Part shown: one piece after another, positions 38,566-45,941 of the stretch
Layout of the letters: every line of letters starts with the position of its first letter
Numbering within the stretch: position 1 is the stretch's first letter
Assembly: GCA_045592985.1 (NCBI GenBank)
Contig: JAZNVU010000054.1
Coordinates: forward strand, 1-45,941
Origin: UMGS172 sp045592985
Lineage (GTDB): Bacteria > Bacillota > Clostridia > Oscillospirales > Acutalibacteraceae
DNA length: 45,941 nt
Direction: 5' to 3'
Made by a program: the position numbers and the translations under genes
Notes under the pieces: generated by a model
Seen by the model: only the letters and a program-made list of their open reading frames with translations
Database searches by the model: none
Told to the model about the DNA's origin: nothing

Positions 38566-39993
38566 ATGAAACTTTTCGAACTTATTGGTGAAAAAGCGGG
38601 AAAATTTGCCGAAATTGAAATTTCTGCAGTTACCTGTGATTCACGTAACGTTGTTCCTGATTGTGCTTTCGTTTGCATAAACGGTGCAGTGCAAGACGGC
38701 CATAAATATGCTGCTGATGCTGCTAAAAAAGGTGCCGCAGTAATAATTTGTGAAAAGGATGTAGGATTGCTTAATCAGATATTTGTTGAAGATACAAGGG
38801 TAGAATATGCTAAAATATGTGCCAACTGGTTCGGGAATCCTGACAAACGTCTGACTATCATTGGTGTTACCGGTACAAACGGTAAGACTTCGGTTTCATA
38901 TATGCTTAAAAGCATACTCGAAAAGAATGGACATAAGGTAGGTCTTATGGGTACTGTTCAAAATATGATAGGTGATGAAGTTCTGCCGTCAAAAAATACT
39001 ACTCCCAGTCCTTACGAGATACATTCAATGTTTTCTCTTATGGAAAAGTCGGGTTGCAGTCACTGTGTTATGGAAGTTTCATCCCATGCACTTGACCAAA
39101 ACCGTGTTTACGGAATTGAATTTGATGCAGGTTTGTTTACCAATCTTACTCAAGACCATCTTGATTATCACGTCACTATGGATAACTACATGTTGGCTAA
39201 GAAAAAGTTGTTTGCTAATTCTAAAATGGCAATAATGAATCTTGATGATGATTATTTTGAAAAGATTTCTGCTGATATTGAGTGCCCTGTAATCACTTAT
39301 TCTGCAGTTGATGAGTCGGCAGATTATACTGCAAAAAATATTGTGTTAAAGCCCGATGGTTCGTCGTTTTTGCTGTCAGGCATTGGTGAACTCGGCAGAA
39401 TAAAAACGCATATCGGTGGTAAGTTTACACCCTATAATGCTATGTGTGCCGCAGTTTGTGCGTTAAAACTCGGTGTTCCGATGGATACCGTATGCGAAGC
39501 CTTTGCCGAAATGAACGGAGTGAAGGGTAGAGCAGAGGTTGTGCCTACCGGCAAAGATTTTACAGTTATAATCGACTATGCACATACTCCTGACGGACTT
39601 GAAAATATTCTCAAAACATTCTGCGAATGTGAAAAGAACCGTCTTATTGTTCTTTTTGGCTGCGGTGGTGACCGCGACCGCACAAAACGTCCTAAAATGG
39701 GTGCTATTGCAACAAAATATGCCGATTATTGTATTGTTACAAGCGACAATCCTCGAAGTGAGGAGCCTATGGCTATTATAAAAGACATTCTTGATGGCAT
39801 GACTGATAGTAAAGTGCCGATAGATGTTATTGAAAACCGTGTTGAGGCGATAAAAAAAGCCGTGCAAATAGCACAAAAAGGTGATATAATCGTTTTAGCA
39901 GGAAAAGGTCACGAAACCTATCAAATTTTGTCTTCGGGAACTATTCACCTTGATGAACGCGAAGTGGTTGCCGAGGCATTGGGTAATATTTAG
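38566..39993 (+). CDS. murE: UDP-MurNAc-tripeptide synthetase MurE (meso-DAP type)
   Basis: 475 residues. It adds the third residue of the wall peptide. The three Mur domains are visible: an N-terminal UDP domain with AVTCDSRNVVPDCAFVCING, the ATPase with GVTGTNGKTSVSYML (P-loop), EVSSHALDQNRVYGI and TNLTQDHLDYH, and the C-terminal domain with VIIDYAHTPDGLENIL. SDNPRSEEP carries the DNPR motif that selects meso-diaminopimelate over lysine. GGAGAAAC precedes the ATG, 15 bp after the PBP gene. Confidence 0.96.
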   Translation: MKLFELIGEKAGKFAEIEISAVTCDSRNVVPDCAFVCINGAVQDGHKYAADAAKKGAAVIICEKDVGLLNQIFVEDTRVEYAKICANWFGNPDKRLTIIGVTGTNGKTSVSYMLKSILEKNGHKVGLMGTVQNMIGDEVLPSKNTTPSPYEIHSMFSLMEKSGCSHCVMEVSSHALDQNRVYGIEFDAGLFTNLTQDHLDYHVTMDNYMLAKKKLFANSKMAIMNLDDDYFEKISADIECPVITYSAVDESADYTAKNIVLKPDGSSFLLSGIGELGRIKTHIGGKFTPYNAMCAAVCALKLGVPMDTVCEAFAEMNGVKGRAEVVPTGKDFTVIIDYAHTPDGLENILKTFCECEKNRLIVLFGCGGDRDRTKRPKMGAIATKYADYCIVTSDNPRSEEPMAIIKDILDGMTDSKVPIDVIENRVEAIKKAVQIAQKGDIIVLAGKGHETYQILSSGTIHLDEREVVAEALGNI

Positions 39994-40017
39994 CCTTTTC
40001 GAAGGGATGGATAATAT

Positions 40018-41034
40018 ATGTTAAAGAGTTTTATACCGGTAATAGCCGCACTTTCATCGTTTTTTGTTGCGTGGACCATGGGTTATCCCGCAATTCCGCT
40101 TTTAAAAAGACTTAAATTTGGTCAGACTATAAGGGATGAAGGACCTAAGTGGCATAAATCAAAAGAGGGAACACCTACAATGGGCGGTGTGCTTATTGTA
40201 ATCGGTTGTGTCTTAGGTATTGTGTTAGGAATGTCATTTAGCGGTCTGCTCGGCGGTACTGTTGCTGACGAGTTTAAAAACAGCCTTAGTTTTACGAAAT
40301 TGTTTGCGGGATTAGGTTTAGGCATCGGTATGGGACTTATAGGTTTTATCGATGATTATATCAAGGTTGTTAAAAAGCGTAATCTTGGACTCACTGCTTC
40401 GCAGAAAACATTATTCCAGTCAATAGTAATTGTTGCATATCTCAGCGCACTAGTTCTCGCAGGTATGAAAACAACCTACATACCGTTTGTAGGTGAGGTT
40501 AATATTTTAAACGGAATTGGAATGATTTTCTGGCCTATTGCATTCTTCTTTATTTACGGTTTTACAAATGCAGTAAACCTCACCGACGGTCTGGACGGTC
40601 TTGCATCAAGTGTTACTTTGGTGGTCTCCTGCTCGTTTATGCTTATGAGCGGATACTTGATGCTTGAGGGTGCAAATATCATTTCTGCTGCTTTGGCTGG
40701 CGCACTTGTAGGTTTCCTTGTTTGGAACTGGTATCCTGCAAAAATATTCATGGGTGACACAGGTTCAATGTTCTTGGGCGGTATGGTAGTAGCCATGTCC
40801 TTTAACCTTAATTGTCCCATAATTCTTTTACTTGCAGGTATTGTATATCTCGCCGAAGCAATTTCGGTAATTTTGCAGGTTGTCTATTTTAAAAAGACCG
40901 GCAAAAGACTCTTTAAAATGAGCCCAATTCATCATCATTTTGAAAAATGTGGTTGGAGCGAAGTTAAGATTGTAACAATTTTCTCACTTGTTACCTTGTT
41001 TGCATGCGGATTTTGTGTGCTTATTATGAGATAA
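40018..41034 (+). CDS. mraY: Phospho-MurNAc-pentapeptide transferase MraY
   Basis: 338 residues with about ten membrane helices. It moves phospho-MurNAc-pentapeptide to undecaprenyl phosphate, giving lipid I. Signature loops are KEGTPTMGGVLI near residue 50, FIDDYIKVVKKRNLGL with the catalytic Asp pair, NLTDGLDGLA, MGDTGSMFLG, and the His-rich cytosolic loop MSPIHHHFEKCGWSE. AAGGGATGG precedes the ATG. It follows murE directly; murF, which usually stands between them, is absent. Confidence 0.96.
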   Translation: MLKSFIPVIAALSSFFVAWTMGYPAIPLLKRLKFGQTIRDEGPKWHKSKEGTPTMGGVLIVIGCVLGIVLGMSFSGLLGGTVADEFKNSLSFTKLFAGLGLGIGMGLIGFIDDYIKVVKKRNLGLTASQKTLFQSIVIVAYLSALVLAGMKTTYIPFVGEVNILNGIGMIFWPIAFFFIYGFTNAVNLTDGLDGLASSVTLVVSCSFMLMSGYLMLEGANIISAALAGALVGFLVWNWYPAKIFMGDTGSMFLGGMVVAMSFNLNCPIILLLAGIVYLAEAISVILQVVYFKKTGKRLFKMSPIHHHFEKCGWSEVKIVTIFSLVTLFACGFCVLIMR

Positions 41035-41055
41035 ATTCAACTAAGGAGGTCCTTT

Positions 41056-42210
41056 ATGGCTGATAAAGTCAAAAAGAAAGAAAGTTTTTGGTCTAATGTT
41101 TTAATCAGCGGTAAAATGGACCTTACTTTTTTATTTTTGCTGATAACCATTTTGACAATAGGGTTAGTAATGCTGTTTTCAGCTAGTTATTTTTACGCTT
41201 ATACTTATTATGAAAACAGTTATTACTTTATTGTCAAGCAGGCAGGTTTCGCCGTATTTGGCGTTTTATTAATGTTGGCGGTTTCGAAAATTGACTATCA
41301 TCTGATTCGCAAATTTTCCATTCCGTTTTATATTGTAATTACAATATTCTTAGGAATCATGTTGATTCTCCCACCCATGGTTGCAAACACTTCGGTTAAA
41401 CGTTGGTTTTCGTTGGGTCCTATTAACTTTCAGCCTTCCGAACTTGCGAAATTTGCCGTAATATTGCTACTTGCACATTTAATCTCAGCAAACCAAAAAC
41501 GCATGAAAACCTTTACGTTCGGCGTATTATTTTTGGGTCTATTGGTTGGACTTGTTTGTGTTCTGGTTGTTTTGGAGCCTCACTTGTCGGCAACAGTTTT
41601 GATTTTTCTTATTGGTGCTGTCATGATGATTGTGGGCGGAATAAAACTGCGTTATATTTTGGTTGGTCTGTCGGTCGCTGCGGCCGGTGTAATTGTGTTG
41701 CTAAGCGGTGTAATTAAATATGCCGAAGACCGAATAACATACTGGCGCGACCCATGGTCATCACCTACAGGTGAAGGTTTTCAGACTATACAATCATTGC
41801 TTTCAATCGGTTCCGGTGGCGTTCTTGGAACAGGACTCGGTCAGTCAAGACAGAAATATCTATGGGTACCCGAACCGCATAATGACTTTATTTTTGCAAT
41901 AGTTTGTGAAGAGTTGGGACTTATCGGTGCACTTATAATAATCATTCTTTTCTGCCTTTTGATGTGGAGAGGATTTGTAATTGCCATAAAAGCACCTGAT
42001 AAATTCGGTTCTATGATGGCGTTAGGTCTTACATTCCAGGTAGGACTTCAGATGGCGCTTAATGTGCTCGTTGTGACCAACACTATTCCTAACACAGGTA
42101 TCAGTTTGCCGTTCTTCAGTTACGGAGGCACATCACTGGTCATACTGCTTGTAGAAATGGGTATAATTCTTTCGATTTCAAGAAGTTGTAATACAAAAAA
42201 ATCGTTGTAA
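41056..42210 (+). CDS. ftsW: Lipid II polymerase FtsW (SEDS family)
   Basis: 384 residues with about ten membrane helices. It is a SEDS glycosyltransferase that polymerises lipid II at the septum with the class B PBP. Hallmarks are MLFSASYFYAY, KRWFSLGPINFQPSELAKFA, the long extracellular loop with ITYWRDPWSSPTGEGFQ and QSLLSIGSGG, VPEPHNDFIFAI with the catalytic Asp region, and the final FFSYGGTSLVI. AAGGAGG precedes the ATG. The place of murD, normally just upstream, is empty. Confidence 0.94.
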   Translation: MADKVKKKESFWSNVLISGKMDLTFLFLLITILTIGLVMLFSASYFYAYTYYENSYYFIVKQAGFAVFGVLLMLAVSKIDYHLIRKFSIPFYIVITIFLGIMLILPPMVANTSVKRWFSLGPINFQPSELAKFAVILLLAHLISANQKRMKTFTFGVLFLGLLVGLVCVLVVLEPHLSATVLIFLIGAVMMIVGGIKLRYILVGLSVAAAGVIVLLSGVIKYAEDRITYWRDPWSSPTGEGFQTIQSLLSIGSGGVLGTGLGQSRQKYLWVPEPHNDFIFAIVCEELGLIGALIIIILFCLLMWRGFVIAIKAPDKFGSMMALGLTFQVGLQMALNVLVVTNTIPNTGISLPFFSYGGTSLVILLVEMGIILSISRSCNTKKSL

Positions 42211-42221
42211 GGAGATAATCT

Positions 42222-43334
42222 ATGCATATACTTTTTGCGGGTGGCGGAACAGCAGGTCATATTAACCCCGCTATTGCCATTGCAGGTTATATTAAAAGGG
42301 TGGACCCCGATTGTAAAATAAGTTTCATTGGTACGGCAAAAGGTATGGAAAGCCGTCTTGTTCCACTTGAGGGCTATGATTTTTATACCATTGACGTATC
42401 CGGGTTTCAGAGAAAGATAACCGTTAAAAATATTTTTCGTAACATAAGTGCCGTTTATAAAGTTTTAACGGCATCGTCTGCTTCAAGAAAAATTCTCAAA
42501 AAAATTCAACCCGATGTTGTAGTCGGTACAGGCGGATATGTATGCGGTCCTGTATTGCGTGAAGCGGCTAAATTAGGCATAAAAACAGCTGTACATGAGG
42601 CTAATGCTTACCCTGGCGTTACAGTTAAGATGCTCGCTCCGATAGTGGATAGCGTAATGTTGGCTATTGAGGATGCAGCCAAGAACATCAACCCAAAAAA
42701 CCCGCCTGTTATAACAGGTAATCCTATCAGAAATCAACTGACATCAATCAGTAAAGCCGAAGCAAGGGCAAAACTTAGAATTCCCGACGGAGCCAAGGTT
42801 GTTTTGTCTTTTGGCGGTAGTTTGGGCGCAAGGGTTATCAATGAGGCTATGCTTTACTCGGTCCAGAAAAACCTTGAAAACCACGAGTTTTATATATTAC
42901 ATGGTACCGGTAAAAACGGATATAAGACCTTCTATGAAAATGCTAAAAATGCAGGATACATAGACGGTAACGATAAAATAAGAATATACGAATACATTGA
43001 TAATATGGATGTACTTATGGCGGCGGCTGATGTCGTTGTCTGTAGGGCAGGTGCTATGACTATCAATGAATTGCAGGTTTGCGGTAAACCTTCGGTGCTT
43101 ATTCCGTCACCCTATGTTGCCGAAAACCATCAGTATTTCAATGCATTGTCACTTAAAAATGTCAATGCCGCTGAACTTATTGAGGAAAAAGACCTTAATG
43201 GTGAACTTTTATACAACACACTTCTTGCACTTTTGAGTGATGACGGTGTATTGGAAAAAATGTCTAAAAATGCAAAAGCAACGGCTATAACAGATGCAGA
43301 TAAGCGCATTGCAGAAATAATATTCAATCTTTAA
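42222..43334 (+). CDS. murG: UDP-GlcNAc:lipid I N-acetylglucosaminyltransferase MurG
   Basis: 370 residues of GT family 28. It adds GlcNAc to lipid I on the inner face of the membrane, giving lipid II. The GGGTAGHINPAIAIA loop near the N-terminus, GTGGYVCGPVLREA, HEANAYPG, SFGGSLGARVINE and VVCRAGAMTINELQVCGKPSVLIPSP (the UDP-GlcNAc site) are all present. AAGGAG precedes the ATG, 11 bp after ftsW. Confidence 0.96.
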   Translation: MHILFAGGGTAGHINPAIAIAGYIKRVDPDCKISFIGTAKGMESRLVPLEGYDFYTIDVSGFQRKITVKNIFRNISAVYKVLTASSASRKILKKIQPDVVVGTGGYVCGPVLREAAKLGIKTAVHEANAYPGVTVKMLAPIVDSVMLAIEDAAKNINPKNPPVITGNPIRNQLTSISKAEARAKLRIPDGAKVVLSFGGSLGARVINEAMLYSVQKNLENHEFYILHGTGKNGYKTFYENAKNAGYIDGNDKIRIYEYIDNMDVLMAAADVVVCRAGAMTINELQVCGKPSVLIPSPYVAENHQYFNALSLKNVNAAELIEEKDLNGELLYNTLLALLSDDGVLEKMSKNAKATAITDADKRIAEIIFNL

Positions 43335-43380
43335 TTGGCAAATTGAATTCATTGGCATAGGATGTACAGAGGTGCATTTT

Positions 43381-44631
43381 ATGTCCGAATTAAGTATAAG
43401 CGGGTGCAAACGGCTTTACGGAGAAATTGATGTATCCGGCGCAAAGAACAGCGTTTTGCCGTTGCTTGCCGCAACTTATTTGTGTGATGGAGACAGTATT
43501 CTACATAACTGTCCAAACTTAACAGATGTCAATGTTTCGTTGGAGATTTTGGATTGTCTTGGTTGCAAAACCAAAAAAGAAGGTAACACCGTAATAGTCA
43601 GCAGCAGTAATTGTGACAACTGTACGGTGCCTGAATGTTTAATGCGCGAAATGCGTTCGTCGGTTGTTTTTATGGGTGCCGTTGCCGCTAAAAATAAAAA
43701 GGCGGTATTAAGCCTTCCGGGTGGATGCGAATTAGGTCCAAGACCTATTGATATTCATATCGAAGCGTTGCGCCGTATGGGTGCCGATATTGAACTTGTT
43801 GATGGTAAATTAATCTGTGAATTTAAAAACGGTGTTACAGGGTGCGAGATAAACCTGCGTTTTCCAAGTGTCGGTGCTACTGAAAACGTTATACTTGCGG
43901 CTGTAACTGCCAAAGGCACAACCATAATAAACAACGCAGCAAAAGAACCTGAAATTTTTGACCTTGCATTATTTTTAAACCGTGCGGGTGCAGATATAGT
44001 TGGTGCAGGTAGCGATACCGTAATAATTAACGGTGTTAGTAAACTAACAGGACCTGAGCATTATGTTATGCCCGACCGTATTGTTGCGGCAACATACCTT
44101 TTTGCTGTTGCGGCATGTACCGGTAAGGTGAAACTTAAAAATGCTGTCTATGAACATGTTGCGCCAATTATTACTATTCTTAAGGATAGCGGTTGTGATA
44201 TCGAGGTCAATAACGGCATTACGTTATCGTCAAACGGCGGTTTGATTTCCTCAGAATGTGTTTCTACTCAGCCTTATCCCGGTTTTCCAACCGATGCAGG
44301 TCCTATGTTTATATCATTTGCAACGGTCGCAAAAGGAACAACAGTTTTTGTCGAAAACATATTTGATAACCGATTCAGATATATTGATGAGTTATTAAGA
44401 TTCGGTGCTAAAATAAAAACTGTAGGACGTGTAGCGGTAGTAACAGGCACAAAAAGACTTACAGGTGCCAACGTTACAGCGCACGACCTAAGAGGCGGTG
44501 CCGCGCTTGTTATTGCATCACTTTGTGCAAAAGGACACTCAGTGGTCAGCAAAGCGTGTTACATCGACCGCGGATATGATAAAATTGAAGAAGGATTTAA
44601 TATACTGGGAGCCAATATTAAAAGAATATGA
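43381..44631 (+). CDS. murA: UDP-N-acetylglucosamine 1-carboxyvinyltransferase MurA
   Basis: 416 residues. It catalyses the first committed step of peptidoglycan synthesis, enolpyruvyl transfer from PEP, and is the target of fosfomycin. SGAKNSVLPLLAATYLCDG binds substrate. The catalytic Cys is present in LPGGCELGPRPIDIHI, so fosfomycin sensitivity is expected. FPTDAGPMFISF and the final DRGYDKIEEGFNILGA also fit. The start was set at ATG 43381 with AGAGGTG upstream; the in-frame GTG 43372 lies inside that site. Location inside the dcw cluster is a clostridial feature. Confidence 0.95.
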   Translation: MSELSISGCKRLYGEIDVSGAKNSVLPLLAATYLCDGDSILHNCPNLTDVNVSLEILDCLGCKTKKEGNTVIVSSSNCDNCTVPECLMREMRSSVVFMGAVAAKNKKAVLSLPGGCELGPRPIDIHIEALRRMGADIELVDGKLICEFKNGVTGCEINLRFPSVGATENVILAAVTAKGTTIINNAAKEPEIFDLALFLNRAGADIVGAGSDTVIINGVSKLTGPEHYVMPDRIVAATYLFAVAACTGKVKLKNAVYEHVAPIITILKDSGCDIEVNNGITLSSNGGLISSECVSTQPYPGFPTDAGPMFISFATVAKGTTVFVENIFDNRFRYIDELLRFGAKIKTVGRVAVVTGTKRLTGANVTAHDLRGGAALVIASLCAKGHSVVSKACYIDRGYDKIEEGFNILGANIKRI

Positions 44632-44643
44632 TGGAGTGAAAAA

Positions 44644-45444
44644 ATGAAGGTTCAATATTCATCTGAAACCCCAAAAAAGTCGGCAAAAAGAAAAAAGAGC
44701 AAAAGAAGAATGAAACCGATATTTTATGTTTGTGTAATCACACTTACTGTCGGTGTTGTTTTGGCTTTAATGCTCACAGTTCTGTTTAATGTTAATTCTT
44801 TTATAATAAGTGGTTCTTCAATATATTCAAGAGACGAAATACTTTCTGCTGCAGGAATTGAAAAAGGTGATAACCTTTTAAGATTTTCAACAAAAAATGC
44901 AAGCTATAATATTGAAAACAGTTTGCCTTATATTAAAGAGGCTGAAGTTATACGCAAATTTCCGTCTACACTGGTTATCAATATAACGGCTGCGGAAGAA
45001 AGCCTTGTTTTCAAATCGGAGGATACCGAATATATAGTTGACCGCGATTTTAAAATTCTTGATATTGACCCTTCGTTTGAGACAGGATTGACGGTTGTGC
45101 GCGGAGTTGACCTTTCTGGTGGAAAAGAGGGTGAACTTATGACGTTTGATTCTGATGAAAAGAAAAAAGCACTTGAAATATTAATTGAAATGTTTGAATC
45201 GCGAGATATTAAGGTTACTTATTATAATGTTGATGACCCTGTTGACCTTTGCGCGGTTATAGAGGATAGAGTATACGTCGAGTTCGGAAGCGTTACAAAC
45301 CTTGACAGAAAATTTGAGTTGATGCAACAGGCTATTCAAAATGAACCTCAAACAATACAAATGGAACTGTCATTAAAGAATTGGTCGGTTGATGATCCAA
45401 AGTGCGTCAGAAGATATCGCGACGTTACCGGAATCTATAAATAA
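44644..45444 (+). CDS. divIB: Cell division protein DivIB/FtsQ
   Basis: 266 residues. A basic cytosolic head (KKSAKRKKSKRRMK) precedes one membrane helix (about 27-48, PIFYVCVITLTVGVVLALML), the POTRA domain (about 50-120: VNSFIISGSSIYSRDEILSAAGI, LRFSTKNASYNIENSLPYIK) and the FtsQ/DivIB C-terminal domain. It links FtsL/DivIC to the septal synthase. GGAGTG precedes the ATG, 12 bp after murA. The final residues PKCVRRYRDVTGIYK are typical of the family's short tail. Confidence 0.9.
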   Translation: MKVQYSSETPKKSAKRKKSKRRMKPIFYVCVITLTVGVVLALMLTVLFNVNSFIISGSSIYSRDEILSAAGIEKGDNLLRFSTKNASYNIENSLPYIKEAEVIRKFPSTLVINITAAEESLVFKSEDTEYIVDRDFKILDIDPSFETGLTVVRGVDLSGGKEGELMTFDSDEKKKALEILIEMFESRDIKVTYYNVDDPVDLCAVIEDRVYVEFGSVTNLDRKFELMQQAIQNEPQTIQMELSLKNWSVDDPKCVRRYRDVTGIYK

Positions 45445-45507
45445 CTCAATATATAGCGTTTTAACAATAAAAAAACAACAAAAACTTGATTTTTTCTATT
45501 TTTTGTA

Positions 45508-45536
45508 TTGCATTTTCAAAACATATATGATAGAAT
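45508..45536 (+). promoter_or_regulatory. Promoter of ftsZ
   Basis: TTGCAT (45508-45513), a 17-nt spacer and TAGAAT (45531-45536), in the 147-bp gap after divIB. ftsZ may thus be transcribed on its own as well as from the cluster. Confidence 0.6.
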
Positions 45537-45591
45537 TAAGCACGGATACTGAATAGTTATAAGTATTTGCACATATTTAAGTGGAAGGAAG

Positions 45592-45941
45592 ATGAAAATG
45601 GCATTCGAAATTGATAACGCAACCGAGGATGTTGTTCAAATTAAGGTAGTCGGAGTCGGTGGCGGCGGCGGTAACGCAGTTAACCGTATGGTCGCAGCCG
45701 GTGTTCGCGGTGTTGAGTTTATTGCAGTTAACACCGATAAAGCTGCTTTGATTCATTCTAAGGCAAATCACAAAATTCAGATTGGTGAGAAACTCACCAA
45801 AGGTCAGGGTGCTGGCGGTAATCCCAGTAATGGTGAAAATGCCGCACAGGAGTCTAAAGACGAAATCGCTGCTGCACTCCGTAGTGCAGATATGGTATTT
45901 ATCGCAGCCGGTATGGGCGGCGGTACAGGTACCGGTGCAGC
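45592..45941 (+). CDS. ftsZ: Cell division protein FtsZ, 3' end cut by the window
   Basis: The first 116 codons of the tubulin-like GTPase that builds the Z-ring. VVGVGGGGGNAVNRMV is the first nucleotide loop, EFIAVNTDKAAL and KGQGAGGNPSNGENAAQES follow, and the window stops inside the tubulin signature GGGTGTGA. AAGGAAG precedes the start; ATG 45592 and ATG 45598 are both possible. The usual neighbour ftsA is absent upstream, as in many Clostridia, so another membrane tether such as SepF is expected elsewhere. Confidence 0.96.
   Translation, partial: MKMAFEIDNATEDVVQIKVVGVGGGGGNAVNRMVAAGVRGVEFIAVNTDKAALIHSKANHKIQIGEKLTKGQGAGGNPSNGENAAQESKDEIAAALRSADMVFIAAGMGGGTGTGA

Overview
The window looks like a piece of chromosome from an anaerobic, low-GC Gram-positive bacterium of the class Clostridia, probably a gut Oscillospiraceae/Ruminococcaceae-type organism. 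Indications are AT-rich DNA with A+G-rich Shine-Dalgarno sites, a Tn916-type xis-int module, a zinc-type S18, a cohesin/dockerin pair, a stand-alone PduL, a GH13_8 branching enzyme, and a division/cell-wall (dcw) cluster whose MurE carries the DNPR motif of meso-diaminopimelate enzymes. The genus cannot be fixed from sequence reading alone.

Bases 1 to about 3.9 kb are the right-hand part of an integrated mobile element. A 600-bp non-coding stretch holds several copies of a roughly 32-bp dyad site alternating with long unique hairpins. It is followed by a tyrosine recombinase, a hairpin-rich leader with a 15-codon ORF, a Tn916-type excisionase and a Tn916-type integrase. Short arm-type repeats and a strong terminator close the element.

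From 3.9 to 13 kb is ordinary chromosome: a DUF2007-like protein, tRNA-Trp and a CAT-anticodon tRNA, a PASTA-only lipoprotein, MscL with a zinc ribbon, PduL-HemW, a family-4 uracil-DNA glycosylase, the rpsF-ssb-rpsR operon, a Gfo/Idh remnant, an MgtC-like membrane protein, two predicted cysteine hydrolases acting on cell-wall or peptide substrates, and tRNA-Gln.

From 13 to 22 kb is carbohydrate and surface biology: a branching enzyme, a cytoplasmic GH20 hexosaminidase-like enzyme, and a two-gene operon behind a consensus promoter. That operon encodes a secreted nine-repeat protein ending in a type I dockerin and a membrane-anchored cohesin protein with Cys-rich repeats. The pair looks like a self-contained surface-attachment module without catalytic subunits.

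From 21.8 to 27.3 kb lies a remodelled catabolic locus. A 5'-truncated araC and a 5'-truncated type I dehydroquinase gene abut at what looks like a deletion scar. Next to them are an intact AraC regulator and a divergent four-gene operon (MDR dehydrogenase, Gfo/Idh oxidoreductase, quinone-oxidoreductase-like protein, metallo-beta-lactamase-fold hydrolase). From 27.3 to 34 kb come an ABC exporter, TrkH-TrkA potassium uptake, PnuC behind a structured 5' leader that may be a riboswitch, an NlpC/P60-like protein and tRNA-Leu.

From 34.2 kb to the end is the dcw cluster in the order mraZ, rsmH, ftsL, a PASTA-containing class B PBP, murE, mraY, ftsW, murG, murA, divIB and ftsZ (cut by the window edge). 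It makes lipid II and assembles the septal wall. murF, murD, murC and ftsA are missing from this stretch.
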